Assembly: GCA_946811185.2 (NCBI GenBank) | Contig: OX328105.1 | Location: 37,822,974 to 37,886,973 of the forward strand | DNA from: Hippopus hippopus | Lineage: Eukaryota; Mollusca; Bivalvia; Cardiida; Cardiidae | DNA: 64,000 nucleotides | Direction of reading: 5' to 3' | Shown here: positions 28,055-39,970 of the stretch, piece after piece | Position numbering within the stretch: the stretch's first letter is position 1 | How the letters are laid out: each line of letters begins with the position of its first letter | The notes under the pieces: generated by a model | Database searches by the model: none | What the model saw: the letters and a program-made list of their open reading frames with translations, nothing else | Told to the model about the DNA's origin: nothing | Position numbers and translations under genes: made by a program

Positions 28055-28555
28055 TTGACATATACATGCATTATTTTTCCTTTTGAGACTAGAAGCGCTA
28101 ACCGTTTTTTCCTATTTCACATTTTTTTTAAATGACTAATTTTTTTTATATAGGAATTAAAGTATACTTATTATCCGGTTACGCGCTCTCCTTCACTTAT
28201 TACGTTTTTCGTGCATTCTAGATTCATTACAGGCAACACGTCTGTGCACACTTGTATTGATTTGTATTGCACCCTTAACTGTTTTTTGGTGACATCTCAT
28301 TATGTTACATAACCATATTTTTGCTTTATTATGGGGTTTACATATCGCCTGTTTGCTGCGGAGACCTCGGAACTACAGCTTGAATCAGGCTGCAGTTGCG
28401 ATGTTTTTGCGGTGAATCCAAGGTATGCTTAATTATATGTCTTACTCATTTACGCTAAATTGCACGCTTTCTTATGCGTATTTTCACTTTTTTCCGCAAT
28501 TTTCTGTGTAACGTAACGTTTATGACGTCACGTTTGTTTATATCAATTTATTTTA

Positions 28556-28604
28556 TTATGTACTCCTGAAGATGGCAAATGCCGAAACGTCGTACAGTAC
28601 ATAA
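28556..28604 (+). ncRNA. Hammerhead-ribozyme-like motif at the 3' end of the Penelope-like element
   Basis: Core boxes CTGAAGA (28566-28572) and GAAA (28584-28587) flank a small stem (GGC/GCC, loop AAAT) and are followed by GTC (28589-28591), the expected cleavage triplet. Outer arms TTATGTAC (28556-28563) and GTACATAA (28597-28604) are perfectly complementary, as for stem I of type I hammerheads. Deviations: an unpaired U before stem II and a stem III of two pairs without a loop, which would need a dimer. Such motifs are known from Penelope-like elements. Confidence 0.5.
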
Positions 28605-28699
28605 ACATTAAAATTTTAATACGTGTTGTTGTAGTTATTTAACCCTTTATCTTACAGAACCTGAAATTTTTGTTATAGAAATGATTGTAGGCATATGTT

Positions 28700-29090
28700 T
28701 ATGTGAATGGGATTTATATCGCTTTGAACAGAATGCCGTCGTATATCACTTTTCCACGAATAATTGTGGGAAAAGGATGGTGTTCTGTGGTGTCTTACCA
28801 AAAGAACCGCTTGTTCGTTAATAACTATGAAGTATTTCTATTACAGAACCTTAAACTTGTGAAATATATATGAAATTTAAAATTTTCGGTATTCAGTGGC
28901 GAACCAGATACGATTATGTGGACGGTGTAAAAATCTACATAGTTCGATTTCGTGAGTTCTTGTCGTTTTTACCGCACCGACTGTCATCAGTTTTTGGATA
29001 GAAATTGACCGAGCTTGGGATTCGGACCAGTGACTCACTGGTCTCAAATCCTGAACGCTACTGACTACGCCACCTTGGCCCGGCATGATG
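28700..29090 (-). mobile_element. tRNA-derived SINE, right flank of the Penelope-like element
   Basis: On the minus strand: GGCCAAGGTGGCGTAGTCAG (A-box), CTGGTCCGAATCCCAAGCTC (B-box) near 29010, body, then the tail shared with 27220-27368. Confidence 0.6.
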
Positions 29091-29258
29091 AGAAATCGTT
29101 CCTATTGAACATTGCTCGCTTACAGCAATTTCTCCTATATGCGTCTTTTATTGACGCGCACTCATGTACTTAGTAATAATCAATTTCTGTTCGCTACACA
29201 TATTTAAAAAAGGTTTTCATTCAGGAAGTTAAAAACCTAGCGTCCATTACGTCAATAT

Positions 29259-29487
29259 TTAACCCCTTACCAGACTGAAGATTTCTTGACTTGTCAAAAA
29301 TTAAAAACATGTACAGACGACAAACTAAGGTGTCTCAAATGTTGAAACTAGTCTCTGAAAAGGTAGAAAACATTGTGGAAAAAGGAGAAAATGCTGGTTA
29401 CCAGCATTTTCTCCTTTTCCCACAATGTTTTCAATAGCCTTCTTCTTCAGGGTCGTAAAAATTCGAGATTGTATGTTAAAGGATTAA
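29259..29487 (+). mobile_element. MITE-A copy
   Basis: TTAACCCCTTACCAGACTGA to TTGTATGTTAAAGGATTAA; hairpin perfect over about 60 bases. Confidence 0.88.
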
Positions 29488-29691
29488 TGAAAAGAAATAT
29501 GCTGTTTGTAGTTCTCGACAAACAGCAGTAATTTGAACTATCCCACTGCAATTATTAATAATACTTAAAGTCGTTTTTTTTTTTTCAAAGGCAAAAGACT
29601 ACTATTCCGTGCAAAGAATCACCAAAAAGTTGTATAGTTATAGTTTAGAACCAAATGGATAAAACATTAAAATACACGTTTTGTGTCGCCT

Positions 29692-30008
29692 GCCGAGCCC
29701 CTGTAGCTCAGTCGGTAGCGTACAAGACTTGAGAACAGGAGGTCGCTAGTTCGATCCCCGGCTCGGCCAATTTCTTTCCGAGGATGGGTGATAGTCATTG
29801 CAACAGGATTCATTCCTCTTTCACCGCTGACCATTGTTTCGACGATGGTTATGTGGGAAAGCAGCCAGTAGCTTGGAAGGAATATTATGCGGAGTACTGG
29901 TAAGAGAAACTCCAGGCAGGCATGGATAGGTGCACTGGCCGCCGTGATATAACTGAAATAATGTTGAAAATGGCGTTGAACATCATACAATCAATAAATC
30001 AATCAATT
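29692..30008 (+). mobile_element. Full-length tRNA-derived SINE (family reference)
   Basis: The head 29692-29767 folds like a tRNA: acceptor arms GCCGAGC/GCTCGGC are perfectly complementary, A-box TAGCTCAGTCGGTAGC, B-box GTTCGATCC. The body has TTTCGACGATGGTTATGTGG and GAGAAACTCCAGGCAGGCAT; the tail is GAAATAATGTTGAAAATGGC and (AATC)n. Pol III transcription expected; LINE-dependent. Confidence 0.85.
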
Positions 30009-30717
30009 TGTGTCGCCTTTTTACATCGACACCGCCCTCGAAACTTACTGATGTTGGTGAAACGGTAAATGTGAAACTGCCTAGGTAAAATTTTGAGAAA
30101 GCGCACACAAAGCAAATATAAATCACTTGATAATAATCTTAAAAATTCCATGCAAAACACACACACAAAGATATAGTACTAGGAATTGTGTAGAATCATC
30201 TTGATCAAATTTCAGAAAACGCATTTTATTCCGTATTTTCTAGATCAACACTGCCCCCCAAAATTTACTAATTACTAATGATGGTGAAATATTTACGTCA
30301 ACCTGAGTAGATAAAAATTAAAGAAAGCTCCCACTGAACAAAGCAACACTTGAAACAAAAAATACTATTCCGAGCTAAACGGAAGACTTTTTTTTCCAGC
30401 TGTTAAGAATCACATGTGCAGTTGAACAAAGTTACGGAGATACATTCTTCAATGTCTTTTCTAGATCTGTGTAACCCGCAAAACTAACTAATGACGGTAA
30501 AACGTAATATGAAACTCAAACTAGATAGAGTCATACGGAGGAAGCGCTCACAAAGCAATCTCCTACTGAACACATAGTAACACGCGTAACAATGTACCCT
30601 GCAACTGTTAAGTATTTGACTCTAGCCCATTACTGTTTGTAACAAGGAAAATAAATTTTGGTTATATTGCTAGTAAACAGTGCACAAGAATCCGACCTTT
30701 TACAACACAAGTCAACT

Positions 30718-30935
30718 TAACCCTTTTCACTCTTTACCAAACGACAAAGTTTTTAGACTCGCCCACACTGAAAGCATTTGCAGACGACAAATTTAACTGT
30801 TGCTCAAATGACGGTATACATTTTGGGAAAAGGAGAAAATGCTGTTTAACAGTATTTTCTTCTTTTTCTACATTGTTTTCAGAAGCTTTCTACATCAGGT
30901 TCGTTAAGAACCTTGATTGTCTGGTAAAGGGTTAA
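30718..30935 (+). mobile_element. MITE-A copy
   Basis: CTCTTTACCAAACGACAAAG to GTCTGGTAAAGGGTTAA. Confidence 0.85.
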
Positions 30936-31017
30936 ACGGCTAATTAAATGTAAAAACTTCTTGTCAGTAACATAAACCTGCATTTTGTGATTTTAATGTT
31001 CTCGTTGCCTGAAAAAT

Positions 31018-31095
31018 CTGACCATATCAGACAATATAGAACAAAGACCAGACTGCACGTTCTGTACAAGCTGGTCCTGACCTACACACTCCGCA
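31018..31095. mobile_element. MITE-D fragment
   Basis: GACCAGACTGCACGTTCTGT hairpin, ends eroded. Confidence 0.4.
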
Positions 31096-31489
31096 AGAGC
31101 GCATTGTAACTATTTTAGGAGGCTTACAGTTAATGGTAAACACAATGCAACAACGTGCAAACAGACACGTACACAATTTCAATAATAATAATTTAAATTT
31201 GTCACACTAACTCGGTCAAGTATCATCAATTATAATTAAAGTCAATCTTTCCGGAAATCAACCAAACGATCTAACCGGAAATTCTTTTAAGATCGTTTAT
31301 TCAGTTCACATGACACATACAGTGCTTCAGACAATATTGTGTCATAAAGATAATTGTGGGGTTTTTTCCGGCATACAGCATCTAAACAATGAAATGTACA
31401 TACACTGCACAGTAAATTCGATTTTACAAATTTAAGGAGCATTTCTGTGTACTGTGCATTCTCTTTTAATGAACTCCTGTCGAACTGAA

Positions 31490-31575
31490 CCTATATCTAC
31501 ATGCTTAAGCAGACAATGTAGATCAAAGTCAGACTGAATAAAACGTACAGACTGATCTTGGATCTAAAAAGTTGG
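31490..31575. mobile_element. MITE-C/D fragment
   Basis: AGCAGACAATGTAGATCAAA and CAGACTGATCTTGGATCTAA arms. Confidence 0.45.
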
Positions 31576-32399
31576 CTTATTCGCCAAAAACAGCCTAGAA
31601 ATCGCTAAACAAGTATCTGAATCTTAAGGCCCAACGTATCTACGTTTACTCCATGTTTCAAGGGCCACGGCTGCCATGTTTCAGACAACCGTGGACAAAA
31701 CTGGATTGACGTAAAGCAACGCAGAGAAACGGGATAAGCAAACTTGACAGACCGTGATTGCCTTGTTTTACCGTAATTGCCGTGCTAGTTTTTTTTTAAA
31801 TGACTAGTCAAAAAAATTGCCACGACAGTGCCGGTGCAGATGAGAAACCTAGCAGACCGTAGCGGAACGAGTCGATCGCAGCAGAACTTACCTGCACGTA
31901 ATGTGCCGTAAGAAGACTCAGTGGTGATCCGTTTTGGTACACGGAAGCACTGTTTTCGCTAGTATCTCACGTTTCTTTTCAACTTTTGTCAGGTTTTGTT
32001 GCGTGTCTTCGAAGTTCTCTCAGCAGGCTCGGCTACTTCCCAGCCGTTGCGTTTGCATTCTGTCGAGGCACATCCCGGCATGAGCTGGTTTATGGGTCCG
32101 GCGTGTTATGGTGCGGTGCGCTCTACTGCGCCTGACTGGACGTGCACGGTCTCGGAGCATGTAAAAGCTGCGATGTGAAAAATGAGTCAAAGAAGTCAAA
32201 AGAAAGGAGCCAAAGATGTAGAAGATTTTGTTACGGCATATTTGCTTGGTGCATACATACAATCTTTGTTTCAGCAAGAAAGAAATATACAGCAGGGACA
32301 GAACGCCTTATAGTAGTAGGCAAAAGGAAAGATAAAAAGGCGAACAGGAAGATCAAGATCTATATTTGTGCACGACTGGATAGAGAAAAAGGAAGCAAC

Positions 32400-32570
32400 A
32401 GCCAGGCCATTGCTAAACAGTTGTCACCAAGGAGTTTCGCGCAGAAGAGATCAACAGCTTTCAGACATATCTAAGGATGCATCCAGGGGTCTTTGACGAA
32501 CTCCTGGAAAGGGTAACACCGGTCATTGAGAAACAGGACACGAGGAGCCACTTTGCCTTACAACCTCGGT
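32400..32570 (+). pseudogene. PIF/Harbinger transposase N-terminal fragment
   Basis: The frame TKEFRAEEINSFQTYLRMHP continues GVFDELLERVTPVIEKQDT, matching the EL-x-D-x-FRNYLRM-x-P-x-FDELL pattern before the DDE domain of Harbinger/HARBI1 proteins. It is cut at 32571 by an F-element. GC-rich sequence from about 31860 may be its 5' part. Confidence 0.6.
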
Positions 32571-32757
32571 GCGTATTCACGAACCATTCTTAAGAATATT
32601 CTCTGTCTAATTCTCAAGAATTTTCTAGATTTGAACGTGACACAACTTCTGATTGGCTAAATGGTTTAGCCAATCAGAAGTTGAGTTACTATCAAATTTA
32701 GAAAATTCTTCAGTATAAGACTAACAAAATTTTTAAGAATGGTTGGTGAATATAGAC
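32571..32757. mobile_element. F element inserted in the Harbinger fragment
   Basis: GTGCGTATTCACGAACCATT to GGTTGGTGAATATAGACAC; centre AACTTCTGATTGGCTAAATG palindrome. Confidence 0.85.
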
Positions 32758-32982
32758 ACTGGTCTGTAATCATTCCTGACTCTTAGACATCCGATCATGT
32801 GCGGCAATGACCCATTACTTTCTTGCACATTTCGATGAAGTAAAGCAGCCAGATCTGCCATATGGTGTAGAAGTGTGCGATGATAAAGAGTTCGCTTGGG
32901 ATGCCCGATGACTGGAGGGCCCCGGCTCAGGAGTTTGAGAAACATCAATACTGCGAAGATCATCAGGTAGAACCAGGGCTAG

Positions 32983-33180
32983 TATTTGCCAACTATTTTT
33001 AAGAACGTTTTTTTTTTTTTCTTTCTTTTACTCTCCAGAATTTCTTTATTTGAAGGTAACAAAACTTCTGATTGGCTAAACCATTTGGTTTAGCCAGTCA
33101 TAAGTCGTATTACTTACAAATTTAGAAAATCTTGGAGAATTAGACTAAGAATATTCTCAAGAATGGTTGGTGAAGGCTCT
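32983..33180. mobile_element. F element copy
   Basis: CCAACTATTTTTAAGAACG, a T-run, centre TTGGCTAAACCATTTGGTTT, end AAGAATGGTTGGTGAAG. Confidence 0.8.
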
Positions 33181-34215
33181 GGTCCTCCAGTAGTGGCATT
33201 GACGCTGGTGTAGCTATGATGGCCCTTGTGCGTTTTTATTGGCTCGCATAATGCGAGCTTTACTCCCAGGTATAACACTAGCATTTAATGTTGATTATTC
33301 GTCCTTTAACAAAAAAATAAATAAAATGTGTAGTTCGGTGTAAGTATGACCCCGGTGACAACTTCCGGTAGGAGTCGATGTCGGAAATAACAGGGCGATT
33401 CGAAGTGTAGGATACTTACTGTAATCTCCAGATACCATTATCAACATTCCGGATACCACTTGCATTTAAAAAAACCCTCTTCTTTCTTAGTGAAGCTGCT
33501 TCTAGAGAAAAAGTTGCTTAATGAACGTGTGTATAGCATCTTCTCCGTTTAATGGGAGCGCTAAAGATACTTTCAAATCTTTAAGGTACGTGATTGTTGA
33601 AGTTTGTCAGTTGCAGATTCCGGAATGTTTTTTTTTTTTTTTGTTTTGGCAGTGCTTATAAATAGTAATTCGGTTCACATGCAAGTTTATTAATACAATA
33701 GTGTATTATTGGTAGTGTATTATTGACCCATTCAATACCACTCGTCAGACACTTGCCAATTCTGTCACTACATCCAACCTCGTCTGTATCAAGGAGGTTT
33801 CCATTGTGAAATACTGTCAGTGAGATGATCTTGTTTAACCTCCCACGTTTCAGTACAAACGGCTATCGGCTTTGGTTCAACCCTGTGCATGAATACCAAT
33901 AGCAGTCGGGATATATCCAGAGTTGAACGGCGTGATTAATCTATTCTGATTTGATAAATAAAAGTCTTCAATATCCCAGTTATCTCGAGTGAGGTATATT
34001 TTACCCTCGATTTGATCTTGATTAGTTGAAATTTTCTTTAGATTTCATCTTAATTTGTTGATCTCATATGTATATATATTCATAAATCTGAATTCACCAA
34101 CTACGTGACTTTTTGTTTCTATATCAGATTCTAATTCATAATTCTAAAACTTGCCAAGTGATTGCTCGAGACCTTTTCTCGACCAATCAGAGGTAGGTTT
34201 TTGAAACTAGAATGT
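33181..34215. other. No gene recognised
   Basis: AT-rich unique-looking sequence; only homopolymer T and AGTGTATTATTG duplications near 33700 stand out. Confidence 0.5.
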
Positions 34216-34425
34216 AACCATTATCCTGCTAAATAACTTAAATGAAACGTTCAAGCTGATAGAAACAACATGAATTTGGCTCTTTCAAAGTTATTCTTTT
34301 GGAGAAAATATCTTCTTATCGGACAGTGTAGATCCAAGATCAGACTGCACGTTCTGTGCAGTCTGATCTTGATCTACACTGTCTGCAAAAGGTCAGCGAG
34401 TCGCGCTTAGCAGCCAAAGGGTTAA
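34216..34425 (-). mobile_element. MITE-C copy
   Basis: AACCATTATCCTGCTAAATA to CTTAGCAGCCAAAGGGTTAA; perfect GATCAGACTGCACGTTCTGT hairpin. Confidence 0.85.
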
Positions 34426-34569
34426 ACAAAACTTAATTCTGTTACAGACTACGACCGCAGGACATTTTTAATCACAGTCTGTGTATACAAGTTTCCAAGA
34501 CCGTATGCCCTCCCAATGTTCCTGTAAGAAAGAATCATTTTGTGCCTCTTAGATATGGACGAAACTTTA

Positions 34570-34820
34570 CATGAGCCATGCTCTGTGAAAAAGGGTTTAA
34601 TGCATCTGCAAAAGGTATCGACCCAGGTCAGCCTGCGCAGTCTGCACAAGGTGACGTTGGTCGAAAATTTTTTTGCGTGTCAAAGGACCACTCTACTTGA
34701 TAATTCAGTTGGCTATTTGACAAAACGGATTTTATGGATCCATAGTTATATGATTACCTGCTTGGTGTTATGTATCACGGATATGTATTAAGCCCCCTTT
34801 TACCAGAGCATGGCTCATAT
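34570..34820 (+). mobile_element. MITE-B copy 240 bases past small-gene copy 1
   Basis: GAGCCATGCTCTGTGAAAAA to CCAGAGCATGGCTCATAT. Confidence 0.8.
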
Positions 34821-35019
34821 TTTTTCATACCAACTACAAAAATTCACGCTTATTGGACACATTGGGTGTTTTAGAGGTTTATGTTTGTTGGCTAAAAGGA
34901 ATAATCCAACAACATATTTTTTGTTATATGTTAAGCACATGATAAATTCCTTTCTAAAATTAATATTTTACAAACTATATCAAATTTAATGAGCTGTACG
35001 AGAGCAAAGCAATTATGCT

Positions 35020-35043
35020 CTACAACAACAACAACAACAACAA
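35020..35043. repeat. (CAA)n in the 3' flank of small-gene copy 1
   Basis: Seven CAA units just after the stop codon on the gene strand (as TTG). Confidence 0.85.
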
Positions 35044-35059
35044 AGCACATCTTATTGCA

Positions 35060-36645
35060 TCATTTGCCTGGAATGACAGGCCTAGAACAGTCACAGGCAG
35101 TGCCGCCTTCCTGAATCGAACATAGGTAGTCACATACTGAAGGTGTTGCTGGTTTTGCCGTAGTGGTCTTTGTTGTTGTTGTTACAGTTGCTTTTCTGGC
35201 TTCTTTCGAAATGTGCGTGTGGTGTGTGGACTCTGTGCTTGTGCTGCTTTTTTCTGAAGACCCTGTGAAGAAGCGAACAAAAATAACTATTACGTGATAT
35301 TCACGTTGTTATTTAGATATGAGTACTGCTATGTGAAAAGGGGTTTTATTGTATATGCATTAATTATCGACCCAGGTCAGCCTGCACAATCCGCGCAAGC
35401 TGACCTGGATCAAAGCTCTTTGCTAATGGTCAATTTTCTATATGTCAAAGGATCATTCCTTCTTATGATTCAGTCGGTTGAACATTAGACTATGATATTA
35501 TGGATTTTATGGATCACTAATTACATAATGACTTGCCCGGTCTAATGCATCTCGTAGGTGCATAAAATTCGTTTTTCCAGAGTGCCGCACATATAAATGT
35601 ATCTTGCTCTTAATATATGGTTTTTTTTTTTATTTCTTTGTTTTCCTTCTATGAATATATGTCTATTTGCTATAATGTTAAACTCATGATGATTCCATAG
35701 TCTATTTTTTTTTTTTTTTCCCCTTAAAAACCAACCCACTTTAACAATTAATAAATAATTAATGGAATAGTTTTGTGAAAAATTCATGAATATATGCATA
35801 AACAGTCTCTAGAGACTTGTTGGAGCTTTGCAGCTTTGAAAAAAGACAGGTTATTGATAAAAAAAGAAAGAAAAAAACGCTATTTCTGTTATCAAATTGT
35901 GTAACTTGCGTATTCATTTGATTAATTTTTCGTTTAATTTTGTTTTCATATACTCTGGAAATCAAAATATACTGTTCGTTTTAAGCAATAAAGTCACTAC
36001 ACACAAAAGTAATATGTATGTTAGTCTCAACTTGTAGAGTTCCATCTCCTCGTCTCTGTATATGAAAATATAGCATGCATGGCTTATTATATTCCTGAAT
36101 CAAACTGCGATTCATTTAAATGATTCGACTTCGACCGAAAAAAGCAATCCAATTGAAAGTCTCTCTTCGTTTTCCAGTAACTCTTACAAAGTTATGCGCA
36201 AATGAATACATTTTATGGACGGCACAGATTAAGAGAGTGATTCCATCTATATCGTCCGCTTCTGCAATCAAAATGACAATCAGTCACCCATTTTATTTAA
36301 AGTGAAATATCATAAACTGATTTAGCATTTGCAGAGGACAAATAAAATGTTGCTTAAATGATGATTCCTGTCTTTGATGGGAGCATTTTCTCCTTTTCCC
36401 TTAATGTTTTAAAAAGCCTTCCCTTTCCGGGTCGTTAAAAGTCGGAATTATGTGGTAAAGGGTAAACTAGATGACTTACCTGGAATATTCGGGCAGTGAC
36501 ATTCTGCCAAGGCGGTCCTATTAGTGTGGCTGTTACTAGTCAGACAAATTCCATGACAGTCGATCAAAAAACTGTCAACAAAGCAGCAACAAACACACAG
36601 CATTAAAAGTATCAACCGTTTACTAGGAATTTTCTCGTTAAACAT
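35060..36645 (-). CDS. Small secreted protein with two four-cysteine modules, 122 aa (copy 1)
   Basis: Exon 1 is 36645-36480: signal peptide MFNEKIPSKRLILLMLCVCC..., then CHGIC and ECHCPNIPG, donor CCAG|GTAAGT, phase 1. Exon 2 is 35262-35060: acceptor TTCTTCACAG, a Ser/Thr-rich linker (TVTTTTKTTTAKPATPS), then CDYLCSIQEGGTACDC, RPVIPGK and stop. The joined length is 369 nt. The modules share C-x3-C, a spacer, C-x-C and [PS]-G-K. I do not recognise the family; an extracellular effector, matrix or defence peptide is possible but not shown. The similar gene at 40.6-42.0 kb supports it. An upstream in-frame Met exists at 36726, but the chosen Met gives the better signal peptide. Confidence 0.75.
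35318..35592 (+). mobile_element. MITE-B in the intron of small-gene copy 1
   Basis: GAGTACTGCTATGTGAAAAG to CCAGAGTGCCGCACATAT; 56 bases from the exon 2 acceptor. Confidence 0.75.
36318..36466 (+). mobile_element. MITE-A, left part lost, abutting exon 1 donor
   Basis: GCATTTGCAGAGGACAAATA to ATTATGTGGTAAAGGGTAAA; 14 bases from exon 1 of small-gene copy 1. Confidence 0.7.
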
Positions 36646-37654
36646 GGTCAATGGAAGTAAATGTAGTGAAAAAGAAAGCAACATGAAAAATATTGCACGC
36701 ACGCGTTGTGATCTATGATTGCGCAATTCCTTTCAAACTGATTACGTGTTCAATAAATAATCTTAAAAGACGTCATTCATGATTTTTGTTGATACTAGTA
36801 GACATTACTTAGACAGTCACAATACACGTGAACGTAGTGTTTCCATGATTACCAGATAAAGAGGACACGATTTGGGTCAAATTTGACGTCATTCTACGAC
36901 CTGAACGAACCAAGGCGAACTTTGACATATCTACTGGCAAATACTATATAATCTATGTAAATAAAATTGAGGGATGCTCCACGATGTCTAATGAAATCGA
37001 GGACATAGATAGGGACGGACATACAGACAAAAGGACGGTCACTTTGAGCACTGGCTCATGGCGTGTAATCTATGGAAGAAATGTTTCAAATTGGATCAGG
37101 CGTTTAGAAGCAGAAGCTATCTAAAGAGTTAAGAACCGACGCATAGAAGGATGGGTAAAGCGCCAGCTATTTGCTCCACTAAAATGTGCTTCATTAAAAA
37201 ATCCTAGAAACCAATTTTGCAATTTTTGTCCGTCAGAGACTATATGTTTTGTCTGTAGAATATTCTGGATCTTAAGACAAACTAACTCATTGGCTCAGAA
37301 AGAACGCCCCCAGAACGTGTATGGTTAGGCTCAGAATTTAGAGCAATATTTTGGCTATTTCGCCCAAACGGCCAAAATAGACCCTTTGCCAAATAGTTCC
37401 TAGGTTCTTGAAACGACCCTGAACAAGAATGCATCAAAAATCAAAGCGTTGGAAGCACTGGTGTGGCTTTTGTCAAGGGAGCCATTGTGTGGAATTAACA
37501 ATTTTAAGAAAAAAAGTTGAAATATTATCCAAATATTCACTTGAAAGTCAACCTACTTATCAAATTAAAAGACTACAGAAATTATTTAGCAGGACAGGGG
37601 TCAAAAACCAATTATTGCCTTTCATTCAGTCACATTTATATTTTTATTTCTTCT

Positions 37655-37920
37655 TGCTTAGCCTCTGTAAGGCAGTCAGTAGCGAATCAGGCTTGTACCA
37701 CAGCTTGTACTGGTTTGAACATTGGCTCTGCTACTTTCTTTTTACAATTGATGAAAGTCGATGCAACCAAACTCAATCTGCTCTCACCACTGGACATAAA
37801 GACTGTGTGAGGAAGCAGTCCGTGACTTCGGAAGAATGTTGTGTACTGGTGAGGAATTGTCATGGACACATTGACTGACGCAAAATACTGAAGTGCTGTT
37901 GAGAATGGCATTTAACCCCT
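37655..37920 (+). mobile_element. Old SINE
   Basis: TAAGGCAGTCAGTAGCG (A-box region), CTGGTTTGAACATTGGCTCT (B-box region), body and TGTTGAGAATGGCATTTAA tail. Confidence 0.55.
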
Positions 37921-38439
37921 ATTATTAGATCTTCTTGTATCAAGATACTTCAGATAAAATAAAACACATTGTATTTTATCATCACAACCACATGAACGTC
38001 TGTATGAATTGTGGCTTCAACGAGTGAAAAGACATATTTATTATAATTCAACAGGAGACATCATCACAATACACTGACTTTTGTGTACACAAGAAGAGGG
38101 CGGGAGAGACTTCAGCACTCTATTAAAACAAATCATGACAACTTCGGAAGTTTTCGAAAAAGTTATGCTCTAGTAATGTAATGATGTTTTATAATGATGC
38201 TTGAAGTGTGAGGTCATCCCTGTGAAGACTGCGTCGGGAGATACAGATACATAGAGACAAATAAGCCTGAAGCAAACAAAACGCTTTTCTACAACCCTTT
38301 CGCTTATACAGATGACTTTTAACATGCATACTGCAGCTGACAACGTTAAAGCAAGTACTGCAAATATAAAAAGCCGGATTACTGTAAGTTACAATCAACT
38401 ATTTCCATCTGTGAATATTCATGCACAATCCAATAGAGT

Positions 38440-38515
38440 AGCGCGCTATAATGTGGAACGAACAAGCCCCGACGAACAAGTCAACGGACGATCAAGCCCA
38501 GGTAAACAAGCCCAG
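38440..38515. repeat. Imperfect 14-17-bp AACAAG/ATCAAG repeat
   Basis: GAACAAGCCCCGAC, GAACAAGTCAACGGAC, GATCAAGCCCAGGT, AAACAAGCCCAGGG in tandem. Confidence 0.6.
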
Positions 38516-38784
38516 GGACAAACTGGTTTTGGGACGAAGAAGCTCGGAACCGAGCGGTCAGTCTACAAAGATTGTGGAGGGCTGTGAGCGGGTAAAGCTG
38601 TAAATTTAGAGGTATTTCCACGACCGATGGCCAGATCTTGTTTATTTAATACGCTATTTTCAACTATGTATCTGAGTGCTATCGAAACACTTACTTGTCT
38701 GAGAAAAAATTGAGTTTGACTGGGTTTACTCTCTTTGGTTTTGCACAAACTACAATACACGATTTTCAAAATGTCCTATGGAAC

Positions 38785-39065
38785 TCATAGTGGCATTGTC
38801 TTCGACAAATGCCAGAAAAAGTTGTGCAAAACGGAGAAGTTGCTGGTAATTATCATTCTCTCCTTTTTTCCACTTTTAGACAATTCCTTGTTTTGAACGA
38901 TCCTTAGGAAGAATGCATTGGAAAATATTGTGGAAAAAGAGAAAATGCTGTTTACCAACATTTTCTCCTTTTCCCACAATGTTCTCTGCAAACTCATTAG
39001 AGGCACTCTAAATTTGTCGTCTGAGAGTACTTTCAGTATTTAGGAGTTTATTATTTAGTCGTCTC
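38785..39065 (-). mobile_element. Two overlapping MITE-A relics
   Basis: Hairpins near 38825-38875 (eroded) and 38925-38985 (GAAAATGCTGTTTACCAACA). Confidence 0.65.
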
Positions 39066-39191
39066 GTAATTAGTTAATCGTTCATACTGTTGACTACCAT
39101 GACGGTATCTGTAGACAAAAACATTGTCTTTTTCACATACCCTTTTTCAAACCCTTTTTCACATGCACGAGGAAATTTGTAGTCTTGTCCA

Positions 39192-39403
39192 TTTAACCCT
39201 TTACACCATAACCCCTTGTTTTAATGACCTTTAGAGAAGAGGCTTTTGGAAACGTTTTGGAAAAAGGAGAAAATAAAAGCTACAGCAATATGTCTGAAAA
39301 TTCAGAGAAAACTTCCATCATTTGAAACACATTTAAAACTGTCGTGTGTAAATGCTTTCAATTTAGACAAATCTTAAATATTGTTGTTTGGTATAGAGTT
39401 AAA
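39192..39403 (-). mobile_element. MITE-A, internally deleted
   Basis: TTTAACCCTTTACACCATAA to GTTTGGTATAGAGTTAA; lacks the right hairpin arm. Confidence 0.7.
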
Positions 39404-39583
39404 AGCTTTAGAAAATGACAAATTTGATGTGCCACAGATGATGGGATCTATCTTTGAACGGATAGAAAACACGGAAAAAAGGAGAGAATGTTAGTTAGAG
39501 CATTTTCTCCTTTTCCCATAATGTTTTCAAAAGCGTTTGTCCTCAGGGTCGTTAAAACTCGGGATTTCATGGTAAAGGGTTAA
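39400..39583 (+). mobile_element. MITE-A sharing a TTAA with its neighbour
   Basis: Begins at the GTTAA that ends the previous copy; right end TTTCATGGTAAAGGGTTAA. Confidence 0.7.
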
Positions 39584-39970
39584 GAGTGAATTGTAAAATG
39601 CACTGAATGGTGGCCCTTTCTGTTAGATTGCTGTATATTTTCAACCTTTTGCGGAAAAAATGCATCTTTAAGACTTCTATTTGCGGGAAAGTCTAACAAA
39701 GCACCCGTACAGAGTAGACCAAAAATTAGTGTGCGTGGTTTAGAAAGCCTCAGTTTGACGGCAATTAAGTCCTTGATTTTTTTTGATCTTCTGTAATCTT
39801 GGAATTATACTCTAGCACACATACTGTAGCACACGCACAGACATAAGAGAGAAATGTGTATCTATAGGCCTATCGTCACCACGAGATAAAAACTTCTTAC
39901 CATGACTTAAAAATGTCGTGGCTACGATTTAATACTCATGGCCATAAGATACTGATCAAGGCACACATCA

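Larger units (their letters stand above)
27370..28610 (+). mobile_element. 5'-truncated Penelope-like element
   Basis: It begins at an A-run, contains the C-terminal linker and GIY-YIG endonuclease, an AT-rich 3' region, and the terminal motif CCTGAAGATGG...GCCGAAACGTCG found at 3' ends of Penelope-like retroelements. No reverse-transcriptase part is present. Related sequences of about 150 bases flank both sides (27220-27368 and 28703-28857). Confidence 0.75.

Noticed and set aside
29692..29767. tRNA gene with perfect acceptor stem
   Set aside because: It is the head of a SINE: the body and tail that follow recur at 8633 and 11060, and the anticodon arm is irregular.
32733..32963. Minus-strand ORF between two F elements
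   Set aside because: No recognised domain; it may be Harbinger-derived DNA read on the wrong strand, but I cannot show it.
38189..38398. Third member of the small cysteine-module family (CRKAFC...CIC)
   Set aside because: The first spacing is C-x4-C, there is no signal peptide, and no GK end or splice site matches.
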